Positions 6,132 to 15,700 of a stretch of DNA of 17,884 nt are shown here, piece after piece. A program made the position numbers and the translations under genes. Origin of the DNA: a bacterium BMS3Bbin07 (lineage in GTDB: Bacteria; Nitrospirota; Thermodesulfovibrionia; Thermodesulfovibrionales; JdFR-85); the NCBI GenBank assembly GCA_002898135.1, contig BDTQ01000162.1, positions 1 through 17,884 on the forward strand, read 5' to 3'. Within the stretch, counting starts at the first letter, position 1; every line of letters starts with the position of its first letter. The notes beneath the pieces were generated by a model. That model had not been told where the DNA came from and did not search any database. It was given only the letters and a program-made list of their open reading frames with translations.

Positions 6132-8036
6132 ATGAAACGAAAAAGTGTTATAAAATATTCAGTTCTGTTTGTCCTTTTTTTTGCGGGTATTGCCATTGGA
6201 CTTTTACTCTGGAACAGGATTGAGCTGCCCTTTCAAAACCCTTGGGGTGTCAAGGGAAAACTTACTGAGATACAGTATAATCCCTCTAACGATGTAGTGC
6301 GGTTTGCAGTCTTTCTGTTGTCCCCGTTGCTGCTGCTCTTCATAGCATATCTTTTGGGCAGAAGGAAGCTTAATGATATCATCTTTGCGGAGTCCTCCAG
6401 TCCTGCCGGCGGTTCCCTGCATAATTTCCGGCCTCCGCTCAAGGCCCTCCTGTCAATTCTTCTCATTGTATTTTCGATAATTGTGGCACTTAATATCCCG
6501 ACTTTCCATGCCTCGGGAAAATTTGATTCATTTCATGAGGGTGAAACCCTCGGGCCTGCCGTATCCTATATGGCAGGGCAGACCCCTTATAAGGATTTTA
6601 TATTTCTCCATGGTCTTTATGAGAATCCCCTCCGTTCAGTAATAGCCTTTCGCCTGTTTGGTAAATCCATCGGTTCGGTAAGGACGCTCGAGTCGATTAT
6701 AAAGATATTGACATTCGTCTTATTATCCATCTTCATGCTCCAGCTCTATCGTGGAAGACACCTGTATTCATTTACTGCGGTTACTATATTGGCCTTGCTG
6801 CATAGTTCCTCGATGTTTCACCTTCTTCCCCTGGTCTTTATCAAGGCAAGGGATATAACTGTATTTCTATTCCTGATTACTATTGTAATACTGCAGGACA
6901 TTGGCAAGGCACAGGCTTTCAGCGTAAAAAAAATTTTCGTGGCAGGTTTCCTGTTTTCATTCATCCCTTTGGCATCTTTTAGTTACTCAGTGGACAGGGG
7001 GGTCTTTCTGTTTGCAGCCTACCTGATCCTCTTTCCGGTGCTCTATTTTTTATATTTTTATAAAGTCAACCTTCGCAGGTATTTCCTGTTTTCTTCATTT
7101 CTGGGCCTGCTGTCAGCAGTATTCCTGGTGGGATTTCTTCTTTGGGGAGGTCTTACCGACTTCTTCAAATATGTCTTCCTGACGATGCCGAGGTACAAGG
7201 GATTGATGAGCGGTAAGGTTTATCCTGTTTTCGATAAACTGTTTTTTTCAGTCTCTGTCATTATAGCAGCGAATACGTTCTGGGTTGCGTTTAAATTCAT
7301 GCAGGAACTCCATCTCAATAACGGGAGACTGAGGTTTTCAGTCAGGAGCTTTATGGAAAAATACCTTGTAGAGTTTTCAATGTTGATAGTCTCTCTCTTC
7401 CTGTTCAGGTCTGCCCTGGGCCGTTCAGACTGGCCCCATGTTGCTTACAGCATTCCTGTAACTTATATCCTTTCTATTTATATTGTCATTAAACACTACA
7501 GTCATAAATTCCTTCGTGGATATGTCTTTACGAAAACATACACCTATTTACTTGCCGCTGTAGTTGCGGTGATTTTCTCCTCAGGTATCTATCAAATATA
7601 CAGGGGGGACCTGATCAAGGAGAACTTTCCGCTCGGCGTGAAGGATTCTGAAATCATCCCTGATAATTACAAGGCTACCATTTCGTTTTTGCGGAATAAT
7701 TTAGCCCCTGATGAATCGTTCTTTACAATGACGGCCGAGGCAAGCTGGTATTATTTTATTGACAGGCCGTCTCCAAGCCGGTTTCCTGTAATAATATTTG
7801 CCATACCGTATTTCTATCAAAATGAAGTGGTTAAAGGCCTTGAGAAGAATAATGTGAAGTTTGTTCTTTACAGGAACAGTCACTGGGCAAGCAGGTTTGA
7901 CGGGTTTTCCAATGAGGAGAGATTACCGGTGATTGCAAAATACATACGAAACTACTTTACCTTCTACAGGAAGATAGATGACAATGAGATATGGATAAGG
8001 AAGACGGAACATCCCCTCATCCCGGACACTCGCTGA
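6132..8036 (+). CDS. Polytopic membrane protein, probable GT-C-type glycosyltransferase
   Basis: This 634-residue protein has about 12 hydrophobic segments, including residues 9-28, 55-76 and 103-123, and a hydrophilic C-terminal domain of about 120 residues. After the third segment a loop carries Asp132, Glu136 and Glu138 (FDSFHEGE) and then GQTPYKDFIFLHG (149-161). An acidic residue in the first large outer loop plus this run is typical of GT-C enzymes (ArnT/PMT/GT39-like), which transfer sugars from polyprenyl phosphates on the outer face of the inner membrane. The family assignment rests on fold and motif impression only; donor and acceptor are unknown. It follows a terminator, so it probably has its own promoter in 6082-6131. 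A TATACT at 6096-6101 is a possible -10 but has no convincing -35. GGGAG precedes the ATG. The 3' end overlaps moeA on the opposite strand by 20 nt. Confidence 0.7.
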   Translation: MKRKSVIKYSVLFVLFFAGIAIGLLLWNRIELPFQNPWGVKGKLTEIQYNPSNDVVRFAVFLLSPLLLLFIAYLLGRRKLNDIIFAESSSPAGGSLHNFRPPLKALLSILLIVFSIIVALNIPTFHASGKFDSFHEGETLGPAVSYMAGQTPYKDFIFLHGLYENPLRSVIAFRLFGKSIGSVRTLESIIKILTFVLLSIFMLQLYRGRHLYSFTAVTILALLHSSSMFHLLPLVFIKARDITVFLFLITIVILQDIGKAQAFSVKKIFVAGFLFSFIPLASFSYSVDRGVFLFAAYLILFPVLYFLYFYKVNLRRYFLFSSFLGLLSAVFLVGFLLWGGLTDFFKYVFLTMPRYKGLMSGKVYPVFDKLFFSVSVIIAANTFWVAFKFMQELHLNNGRLRFSVRSFMEKYLVEFSMLIVSLFLFRSALGRSDWPHVAYSIPVTYILSIYIVIKHYSHKFLRGYVFTKTYTYLLAAVVAVIFSSGIYQIYRGDLIKENFPLGVKDSEIIPDNYKATISFLRNNLAPDESFFTMTAEASWYYFIDRPSPSRFPVIIFAIPYFYQNEVVKGLEKNNVKFVLYRNSHWASRFDGFSNEERLPVIAKYIRNYFTFYRKIDDNEIWIRKTEHPLIPDTR

Positions 8037-9285
8037 AGAGGTTTACCTCAACTGTTTCTCCTTCGTATATACCGTTTTTATTAAGTGGAATTATTACAGT
8101 GCCGTCTGCATCCACAAGGGTTCTGATGAGTCCCGACTTGCCAAGGATCGGTCTGGCCCAGAGGCCGTTATCCCGTAACTCAAGGGCCACCCTGATATGG
8201 TCCTCCCTGCCGGTTGAAGAGGAGAGGTTCCTGCTAAAAAATGCCTTAACAGTCCTGCCTGAAGGCACACGGTTTTCTTTTCTCTTCTCACCTGAAATCT
8301 TTTTCAGAAGAGGTTCTATAAATGTCTCAAAGCAGACACTGACGGCAGCAGGGTGTCCCGGTAGTCCAAAGAATGGTATCCCGTTGACCATGCCCCCAAT
8401 CAGAGGTTTTCCGGGTTTTATGCTTACTCCGTGAAAGAGGATGCCCGGATGCCCGAGTTCATCAATTACTCTTGAGGTGTAATCACGGGTACCCACTGAG
8501 CTGCCACCGGAGATCAGTACCATCTGCGCCTCCTGCATGCTTTCCATGACCGTTGCCCGGAGCAGGTCAAAGTCATCGCTGATTATTCCCTTTTTAAGGG
8601 GGATGCCGCCGCTGCGTATGATCAGGCCTGTAAGGTTATAGGAGTTGATATCCCGTACCTCTCCGGCAGCAAGGGGTTTGCCGGGCGGCACGACCTCATC
8701 TCCGGTAGAGATGATGGCGACAACAGGTTTTTTAAAGACATCTATATTAAGTATGCCAAGACCTGCAAGTGCTCCAATATCCTGGGGTCTGAGCCTCTGT
8801 CCGGCCCTCAGGATGACCTCCCCCTCTTTAACGTCCTCATCAGCAAGGATGACATTCTCATTTGGTGCAACTGCCTTCATAACTTCCAGCATGTCTTCAC
8901 CAACCCTGTTTGTGTGTTCATACATCACAACGGCATCTGCTCCGTCAGGGAGCATTCCCCCTGTAGGTATAACGGCTACCGCACCCCGGGTAAGGGAAAG
9001 ATCGGGTTTTGTCCCCATATGTACCTCGCCTGTCACTGTCAGATATGCAGGCATACTGTCTGATGCCCCAAAGGTGTCTGTTGAGTTGACGGCGTATCCA
9101 TCCATTGTGGAGCGGTTGAAGCCGGGGAGGTTTTCAGGTGAGATTACATCTGTTGACAGTACCCTTCCATAGGCATTCTCTATGCCTGCATTTTCAGTGG
9201 AGGGAATCTGCAGCTTTTGTTCAAGAAGGAGAGAGAGGGCCTTTTCAACTGTGACAGCCTCTTCTCTGCCAAGGAGGTCTCTCAT
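8017..9285 (-). CDS. moeA: Molybdopterin molybdenumtransferase MoeA
   Basis: This 422-residue protein has the normal MoeA length and domain order. It inserts molybdate (or tungstate) into adenylylated molybdopterin in the last step of Mo-cofactor synthesis. Visible family motifs are the N-terminal FNRSTMDGYA (residues 56-65), IPTGGMLPDGADAVV (106-120), the MoCF/MogA-like core with STGDEVVPPG (193-202) and SGGSSVG (259-265), KPGKP (290-294) and LPGHP (308-312), followed by the beta-barrel domain IV. The start ATG lies 9 nt after the stop of the phospholipase-family gene on the same strand, so the two are probably co-transcribed; no strong ribosome site is seen before it. The 3' end overlaps the convergent membrane-protein gene. 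The cofactor product would serve Mo/W enzymes elsewhere in the genome; the NuoG-like protein in this window does not look cofactor-loaded. Confidence 0.95.
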   Translation of the reverse strand: MRDLLGREEAVTVEKALSLLLEQKLQIPSTENAGIENAYGRVLSTDVISPENLPGFNRSTMDGYAVNSTDTFGASDSMPAYLTVTGEVHMGTKPDLSLTRGAVAVIPTGGMLPDGADAVVMYEHTNRVGEDMLEVMKAVAPNENVILADEDVKEGEVILRAGQRLRPQDIGALAGLGILNIDVFKKPVVAIISTGDEVVPPGKPLAAGEVRDINSYNLTGLIIRSGGIPLKKGIISDDFDLLRATVMESMQEAQMVLISGGSSVGTRDYTSRVIDELGHPGILFHGVSIKPGKPLIGGMVNGIPFFGLPGHPAAVSVCFETFIEPLLKKISGEKRKENRVPSGRTVKAFFSRNLSSSTGREDHIRVALELRDNGLWARPILGKSGLIRTLVDADGTVIIPLNKNGIYEGETVEVNLFSECPG

Positions 9286-9294
9286 CTGAAGAAA

Positions 9295-10095
9295 TTACTC
9301 TTTTCCGTGTCCAGGGGTGTTGACATCGTAGAGTCCCTTAAGGAGTTTCCCTATGCCCCGGGTCTCCATGTGGGATACAGGGTCTTTTCCGATAACATCC
9401 GAACACTCACCCTTTGTGAGTATATCGAGTATCCGCTCAAGTGAGTCCTTATGGAGGCCCTTTATCTTTTTGGAGTTCGGCATGTCCTGCAAGAAAAGAT
9501 TGTTGTCTATAAAAGTATTCATTTTTTTTGGGGTGAGATAGGTAAGGAGTACCATCCCCTGATATATCCTCTTGTTGGTCCTTACAGAGAGGAAGGGGCT
9601 TTCGAGTGTTGATTCGAGGAAAGTGTCGTTTCTCCTTCGTACCTTCCTGTTTATGGAAACGGCCCTGAACCAGTATTTTCTTCCCACAAGACTGTCGGAC
9701 TTCAGTTCAAAGACAGTATGTCCGATATGCCTCTTTCCGGAGGTAAGTTTCTCATGTGCTACGGTATCAGCTGCAAGATGACTTATATATCCATAAACAA
9801 AGGCCTTCTGCTGTTGTGTCTCTACTGCATCCATGAGCTCAAAGGCAACATCCCAGCTATGAGAGTTCCTGTTGTAGGGAAGGAATTTTTTACCAAGGAT
9901 TATGTCTGCCATCAGATTTCCATAGAGAAAGTCCTCTTTGTAGCGACGCAGAAGCTCATATAATCCGGCGGGAAGAATTGAAGCAAGAGAAAGTATTTCG
10001 CTTCCAAGGTAGATGTGTGTGAGTGGTCCCCAGGCAAAGGCATAAGAAGGAATGAGTAAAAATGATATAATAATTAAGAGCTTAAATATTTTCAT
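9295..10095 (-). CDS. Secreted zinc-dependent phospholipase C family protein
   Basis: This 266-residue protein starts with a clear signal peptide (MKIFKLLIII, hydrophobic core, then SYAFA). Predicted cleavage after Ala21 leaves Trp22 as the new N-terminus, as required in bacterial zinc phospholipase C, where the terminal Trp itself binds zinc. The remaining ligand set can be matched by eye to the Bacillus cereus enzyme: His27, Asp64, His79, His106-x3-Asp110, His114 and His126-x3-Glu130. The family (Zn_dep_PLPC) cleaves phospholipid headgroups or acts on GPI-like anchors, and many bacterial members are uncharacterised. The protein should be periplasmic or secreted. The gene is the first of a two-gene minus-strand unit with moeA, with no evident functional link. 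The ATG at 10093-10095 is preceded by AAGGGG about 8 nt upstream. Confidence 0.85.
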   Translation of the reverse strand: MKIFKLLIIISFLLIPSYAFAWGPLTHIYLGSEILSLASILPAGLYELLRRYKEDFLYGNLMADIILGKKFLPYNRNSHSWDVAFELMDAVETQQQKAFVYGYISHLAADTVAHEKLTSGKRHIGHTVFELKSDSLVGRKYWFRAVSINRKVRRRNDTFLESTLESPFLSVRTNKRIYQGMVLLTYLTPKKMNTFIDNNLFLQDMPNSKKIKGLHKDSLERILDILTKGECSDVIGKDPVSHMETRGIGKLLKGLYDVNTPGHGKE

Positions 10096-10135
10096 CCATG
10101 TGCCCCTTCATGTACCCCTTTTTCATACTGTTTTT

Positions 10136-10166
10136 ATTGTAACCTAAATGGTTCTTCTTTTGCCAG
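10136..10166 (-). promoter_or_regulatory. Weak sigma70-like promoter candidate for the phospholipase-moeA unit
   Basis: On the minus strand CTGGCA (10161-10166) and TACAAT (10136-10141) resemble -35 and -10 boxes. The 19-nt spacer is long. It lies about 40 nt before the phospholipase-family start codon. Confidence 0.25.
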
Positions 10167-10306
10167 AAATAAAATATTGCCACCGGATCAGGGTTATTCT
10201 GTATTGCAAACGTAACGTCTCATTTATCCTCTGCTTTTTGGTAAAATAGGAGACTATAGGCCGGAAACTTTTTAGCAGGTTATAAGAGCAATGACTTTAT
10301 ATACTT

Positions 10307-10314
10307 AAGGAGGT
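10307..10314 (+). promoter_or_regulatory. Perfect Shine-Dalgarno for the GalT-family gene
   Basis: AAGGAGGT lies 5 nt before the ATG at 10320. It rules out the out-of-frame ATG at 10315, which touches the site and opens only five codons. Confidence 0.75.
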
Positions 10315-10319
10315 ATGGT

Positions 10320-11321
10320 ATGCCCGAGTTGAGGAAGGACCCGATTGTTGGAAGATGGGTCATTATATCGGTGGAGAGAGGGAAAAGACCCTCTGATTTT
10401 GCTTCTCCATCGCAAAAAAGGAAGATTGCAGGATTCTGTCCCTTTTGTCCTGGTAACGAATACACCACACCAGAAGAGATAACGGCCTTCAGGGCCCAGG
10501 AGGACCAACGATCCGATGCAGCGGAATGGACACTCAGGGTTGTGCCTAACAAGTTCCCCGCCCTGCAGATTCATGGCGAACTTGACAAGACAGGAGAGGG
10601 CCTGTTTGACAAGATGAACGGGGTAGGTGCTCACGAGGTAATTATTGAGACATCGGACCATATGAGTTCCCTTGCCACCATGCCTCAGAAGGCTGTTGAG
10701 GATGTCCTGTGGGCGTATGACCTGAGGATCAATGACCTTAAAAAAGACCCGAGGTTGAAATATGTCCTTGTTTTCAAGAACGAGGGAGAGGCTGCCGGGG
10801 CGTCTCTTGAACATACGCACAGCCAGTTGATAGCACTTCCGATTGTGCCCAAGATAGTCAAGGAAGAGATAACTTCATCAAGGCATTATTATGATATGAA
10901 AGAGAGGTGCATATTTTGTGATGTCGTTGATCAGGAGATCGGGGATGGCAGAAGGGTGGTTTACGAAAATGAGCATTATCTTGCCATAGCTCCCTTTGCA
11001 CCGCGTGCACCTTTTGAGACCTGGATACTGCCAAAGGAGCACGAATCTGCATTCCAGCCTCATGGAAAGAGTTTTGCCCTGCTTGCAGAGATACTCCAGC
11101 GGGTCCTTCAGCAACTCGATAAGCTGCTTGATGTCCCGCCGTATAATTTCATGATCCATACCTCACCCTTTACCGATGAAACCAATGAATATTATCATTG
11201 GCATATTGAGGTTATGCCGAAACTGACCAAGATAGCGGGGTTTGAATGGGGGTCAGGGTTTTATATGAATCCGACTCCGCCTGAGGAAGCCGCCAGGTAT
11301 ATGCGGGAAGCCCAGTTATGA
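10320..11321 (+). CDS. GalT-family nucleotidyltransferase (galactose-1-phosphate uridylyltransferase or ADP-glucose phosphorylase)
   Basis: This 333-residue protein belongs to the HIT-superfamily GalT group. CxxC pairs at Cys40/43 and Cys197/200 are likely structural-metal ligands. The active-site run is HTHSQ (His165, His167, Gln169), where the second His is the nucleotidylated residue by family analogy; His293-Trp-His295 lies near the end. The start (PELRKDPIVGRWVI), the GASLEHTHSQ context with ALPIVP after it, and the tail (MIHTSP, then GGF/GFEWGSG-like sequence and MREAQL) recall from memory the plant protein At5g18200, an ADP-glucose phosphorylase, more than E. coli GalT with HPHGQ. Its stop overlaps the glgA start by 4 nt (ATGA). 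Since glycogen synthase uses ADP-glucose, ADP-glucose turnover is an attractive role; this is inference and classical GalT activity is not excluded. Confidence 0.88.
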   Translation: MPELRKDPIVGRWVIISVERGKRPSDFASPSQKRKIAGFCPFCPGNEYTTPEEITAFRAQEDQRSDAAEWTLRVVPNKFPALQIHGELDKTGEGLFDKMNGVGAHEVIIETSDHMSSLATMPQKAVEDVLWAYDLRINDLKKDPRLKYVLVFKNEGEAAGASLEHTHSQLIALPIVPKIVKEEITSSRHYYDMKERCIFCDVVDQEIGDGRRVVYENEHYLAIAPFAPRAPFETWILPKEHESAFQPHGKSFALLAEILQRVLQQLDKLLDVPPYNFMIHTSPFTDETNEYYHWHIEVMPKLTKIAGFEWGSGFYMNPTPPEEAARYMREAQL

Positions 11322-12757
11322 GGGTTTTGATAGCGTCGAGCGAGGCTATCCCGTATTGTAAAACCGGGGGGCTTGCAGATGTAGCCGGCGTTCTTTTCAA
11401 AGAGCTCAATGTCATGAATATTGATGCGAGGCTTATTCTGCCTCTTTACAGCAATATAAGCAGGGATTTTGAGCTGACGGATACAGGTATTGAGCTAAGA
11501 ATTTTTCTGAACAGGAGGTATTATTCAGGGAGGATATACACCCATAACAAGGCTATTTTTATAGGATGTGACGAGTTGTATGGAAGGGAAGGCCTTTATG
11601 GTGACAAGACGGGTGACTTTGCGGACAATGCCCTGAGGTTTTCTTACTTCTGCAAGGCAGTCATAGAGGTATGCAAGGCAATTGACTTCAGGCCGGACAT
11701 TATACACCTTAATGACTGGCAGACCTCTCTGGTTCCCCTTTATCTGAGGACAGAGTATAGCGGAGATGATTTTTTCAGGGATACGCTGACCTTGCTGACC
11801 ATCCATAACCTCGGTTATCAGGGCTTGTTCTCACCGGAGGATCTGTCAGCAACCGGTCTGGGACGGGAGGTCTTCAATCCGGAAGGTATAGAATTTTACG
11901 GGAAAGTGAATTTCCTGAAGGCTGGAATCCTTTATGCCGATATACTGAGTACGGTCAGCAGGAAATATGCTGAAGAGATTACCACGCCTGAGTATGGTTT
12001 TGGTCTGGACGGGATTCTGAAGAAGAGAAGTGCTGATCTCTTCGGGATCCTGAACGGGATAGACTACAGGGAGTGGTCTCCCGAGGTTGATAAACTTATA
12101 CAGAGCAGATATTCTGCAGAGGACCTGAAGGGCAAGGCTTTATGCAAGGAAAAGCTTATGGAGCAATGTAATATCAGGTTGAAGAAGGGGGCGCCGCTGC
12201 TCGCTTTTGTCGGCAGGCTCAGTGTGCAGAAAGGGGTTGAGCTGATAATTGAGGGGCTGGATAAGTTGATCGGCTACGGCTGTGGTGTAATACTCCTTGG
12301 AACGGGTACAAGAGAGGCTGAGGAGAGCCTGCTGTCGATATCCCTGGAAGGGAGGGAAAACCTTTACATCAGACTGGACTTTGATGAGGTCTTTGCCCAC
12401 TCGGTATATGCAGGTTCCGACATGGTGATGATGCCGTCAAGATACGAGCCATGTGGACTTGTTCAGATGATAGCCCTCAGATACGGGACAGTCCCTGTTG
12501 CAAGGAATACAGGGGGGCTTTCCGATACCATAGAGGACTATAATGCACTTAACGACACAGGAACAGGGTTTCTCTTTGATGACTATAACCTTGCCGTCTT
12601 TCTTGAGTCGATAAAAAGGGCGCTTACACTCTATTCCTTCAGCAGGAGATGGCAGAAGCTTATGAAGAGGGGAATGGAGAAGGATTTTTCATGGAGACGC
12701 TTTGCCTCCGAATACGTTGAACTTTACAAAAAGGCCCTTAAGGAACGGCTGAAATGA
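11318..12757 (+). CDS. glgA: Glycogen synthase (ADP-glucose type, GT5)
   Basis: This 479-residue protein has the usual GlgA length. It elongates alpha-1,4-glucan from ADP-glucose in the cytoplasm. The N-terminal KTGGLADV (Lys15 binds the donor phosphate) marks the GT5 family. HLNDWQT, TIHNLGYQGLF, TTPEYGFGLDG and LNGID follow in the expected order. The C-terminal half shows FVGRLSVQKG and PSRYEPCGL with Glu377 and Cys379, then TGGLSDT. The gene begins within the stop of the GalT-family gene (ATGA) and its own stop overlaps the histidine kinase start in the same way, so translation of all three is likely coupled. No branching enzyme or ADP-glucose pyrophosphorylase gene lies in the window. Confidence 0.95.
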   Translation: MRVLIASSEAIPYCKTGGLADVAGVLFKELNVMNIDARLILPLYSNISRDFELTDTGIELRIFLNRRYYSGRIYTHNKAIFIGCDELYGREGLYGDKTGDFADNALRFSYFCKAVIEVCKAIDFRPDIIHLNDWQTSLVPLYLRTEYSGDDFFRDTLTLLTIHNLGYQGLFSPEDLSATGLGREVFNPEGIEFYGKVNFLKAGILYADILSTVSRKYAEEITTPEYGFGLDGILKKRSADLFGILNGIDYREWSPEVDKLIQSRYSAEDLKGKALCKEKLMEQCNIRLKKGAPLLAFVGRLSVQKGVELIIEGLDKLIGYGCGVILLGTGTREAEESLLSISLEGRENLYIRLDFDEVFAHSVYAGSDMVMMPSRYEPCGLVQMIALRYGTVPVARNTGGLSDTIEDYNALNDTGTGFLFDDYNLAVFLESIKRALTLYSFSRRWQKLMKRGMEKDFSWRRFASEYVELYKKALKERLK

Positions 12758-15700
12758 GTATAAGATTAAAACTCTCCATATTTCTGCTTGTCTTTATCCT
12801 TATTGCCTCCATGTTTGGCGGGGGTACCATGTTTATCTTCGACAGGATATCGAATAACCTCGATTTGCTCAGAAAAACCTCTGAGGAGTACAGGTTGCAT
12901 GAGGAACTGAAGATGTCCATTGTGGAGTTTTCCACTTATGTGAAGAGCTGGGCCTTTACAGGTGAGCGGAGATATAGAAGGCTTTACAGGGATGGCCTCT
13001 CAAAGGTTTATAAGGACTTTGGTGCCCTTCAGGATTATGTTGCAGACAGGGATGCGCTGAAGGAGGTAGGCTCGAAATTCGAGGACTTGAACCGGACAGC
13101 CAGAAAGATATTCTCTTACTCAAGACCAAAAGGAAATCAGGCTGTTCTTCACCTTGTCGGGCAGATTGAAGAGCAGGAACTGGATATATTGACCTCTGTG
13201 GAGGAGCTTCATACTGAATCCTTGCAAAATGTAACCATAGCAGTGAAGGAGACGGAAGAATCAAAGGCGAGATTGACGCTATATGTTGCAGTCCTTATTT
13301 TTATAACGATTTTTTCAGTAATTTTTCTTGTGCTTCTTATCACACGATCCATAGGCAGACCCTTCAAGGAGCTTCTTCTTTTTACAGAGAAGATTATCTC
13401 AGGCCAGGTAGATGCGATGACGGGAGTTGAGAGGAATGATGAGTTCGGCATCATTGCGAGGCGCTTTGGGCAGGTCTTGAGCAAACTGAAAGAGTCTGAG
13501 GAGAACTTGAGGAAAAGACTTTCAGAGACGGAGCTGCTCTTTGAGGTCACCCGTATTGCAAGCTCAACACTTGAGCTGAAGGAATCCCTGAAACTGATAA
13601 CCGAGACCGTGGCTGACTGGAAAGGTCTTGATTATGTGGGTGTGTATCTCCTGAATGTGGAGGGACAGGTATTTACTCTCCAGGCTTTAAACAGGGATGC
13701 GGACATCTTTGAGAGGAGCTTTACTGTGGACAGTGGGGAGCTGTGCAGAAAGATACTTGATACGAGAGAGCCTGTGTATAAGGAGATGCCGACAGAGAGG
13801 GAAGTCGCCTTTATAAAGCGTAGTTTGGGCTCACTCATCCTCTTTCCGATTATAAGGGAGGGCCGCTGCCTGGGACTCTTTTTTATCGGTGTTGAGGCCG
13901 TAAGGAAGTTTACAGAGAATGAGCTGAACATAGCAAATATTCTCTCAAATACAATAGGTACCATAGTCAGAAATGCGGAACTCTATGTCTCTGCCATGGA
14001 CCAGCTTAACAAGATAACCGTTCTTTATGAGCTGTCCAGGGAACTTACAACGCTACTTGACCTTGAAGATCTTTTAAACAGGGTTGTGATTGAAGTGACA
14101 CGTCTTCTCAATGCAAAGGGCTGCATTATAAGACTTCAGGAGGACCATGCCCTGAAGATAAAGGCCCATTATGGTGTTCCGCGGGATTTTATAAAGGGGA
14201 TGGATACGGAAATTGGAGAGGGGATTGCCGGAAAGGTGTCAAGCTCCGGCAAGTCCATGCTTGTTGAGAACGTAGCAGAGATGCCGGAAGATACAAGGGT
14301 GCCGCTGCTTGAGGCAAAATCAGTGGTCTGTGTTCCCCTGAAGATAGGTAATGAAGTTATAGGAACAATCGGGTTATATGACAAGAAAGGGCCGGAGGGG
14401 GAGATAATAACCTTTAACCTTGACGACCTCAGGACTACGGAAGGCATTGCCTCCCTTATATCCCTTGCCATTGAAAAGGCCAGGATATTTGAGAAGGAAA
14501 AAGAGAAGGAACAGGAAGCGCTGGAGGCAAAGAAGAGGCTGGATATCCTCTTTGAGAGTGTTCAGGGTGGTATAGTCACCCTTGACAGAAGTTACACGCT
14601 CCTCTCCATCAACCGTTTTGTGGAAGAGTTTCTTCATATGCAGTCTGATGAAGTAGTGGGCAGAAGTGCCCTGGAGATATTTCATGAAAAAGGGGGAATA
14701 TGTCCACATTGTGCAGCAAAACTCACCTTTGAGACCGGCGATATAAATATTATTACCCAATCCAAGGGGGCGAATTATGCTGAATTGAGTTCCTATCCTA
14801 TAAAGGATGAAGAGGGTAATGTGGTTGAGGCGGTTGTCCTGATCCAGGATATTACCGATAGGGTGCTGTACCAGGAGGAGATACTTGCCCTCTACAAGGA
14901 AGTAGCACAGACAAAGGAGTATCTGGAGAGCCTGATAGATAACTCTGCTGACGCCATTGTGACTACGGACCTTAAGGGGGTCGTTACTTCCTGGAACAGG
15001 GGAGCGGAAAGGATATACGGTTTTACTGAGGAGGAAGCGATCGGGTCTTTTCTTCCCTTTATCCCTGATTTTCTCCTTGAGACGGAGATGCAGTACATAG
15101 AGAGAATCAAGCAGGGCGAAACAATAAAAAATATAGAGACACTGCGTAAGAAGAGAGACGGCGCCATGATCGAGGTAAGCCTTACCCTTTCACCAATCAA
15201 GGATGCCTCAGGAGAGGTTATAGGAATAAGCGGTATATCCAGGGATATATCTGAAAAGAAAAAAGTTGAAAAAGAGCTTATCAGGAGAAATCAGGAGCTC
15301 TCAAGGCTCTTCTTTATAAGTTCGGCCATGAGAGGGACACTTGAGCTCGAAAGACTCCTCAGGATGGTCTTGACCGCTGTGACCATGAGTGACGGTCTCG
15401 GCTTTAACCGGGCCATCCTCTTTTTGCTGGATGAAGAGAAGTCCGTGCTCAGGGGGACAATGGGTGTTGGTCCCGCAACTCCTGAAGAGGCCTGGCAGAT
15501 ATGGGAGAGGCTTTCAATTGAGAAGAAGAGCCTGCCGGAGATACTGAGAGACATAGAGGAGGGGCCCCTGAGAAAGGACTCCTTCCTTGACAGATTGAGT
15601 ACCGGGATCGAGGTTGACCTCAAGGATGATACGGCTCTGTCACGTGCCGTCAGGGAGAGGAAGAGCTTTAATATACATGATGTCAAGCACGACGACCTTG

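Larger units (their letters stand above)
10096..10319. other. Divergent intergenic region between the phospholipase-family gene and the GalT-family gene
   Basis: This 224-nt stretch separates genes pointing outward, so it must hold promoters for both directions. I see no gene, no terminator hairpin and no clear operator palindrome. On the plus strand no -35/-10 pair with good spacing stands out. Confidence 0.6.

Noticed and set aside
8017..9285. Plus-strand frames of up to 175 codons running antisense within moeA.
   Set aside because: They mirror the codon structure of moeA and show no family motif; moeA has complete conserved motifs.
10315..10332. Five-codon reading frame overlapping the GalT-family start.
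   Set aside because: Its ATG touches the Shine-Dalgarno with no spacing, so it is unlikely to be translated.
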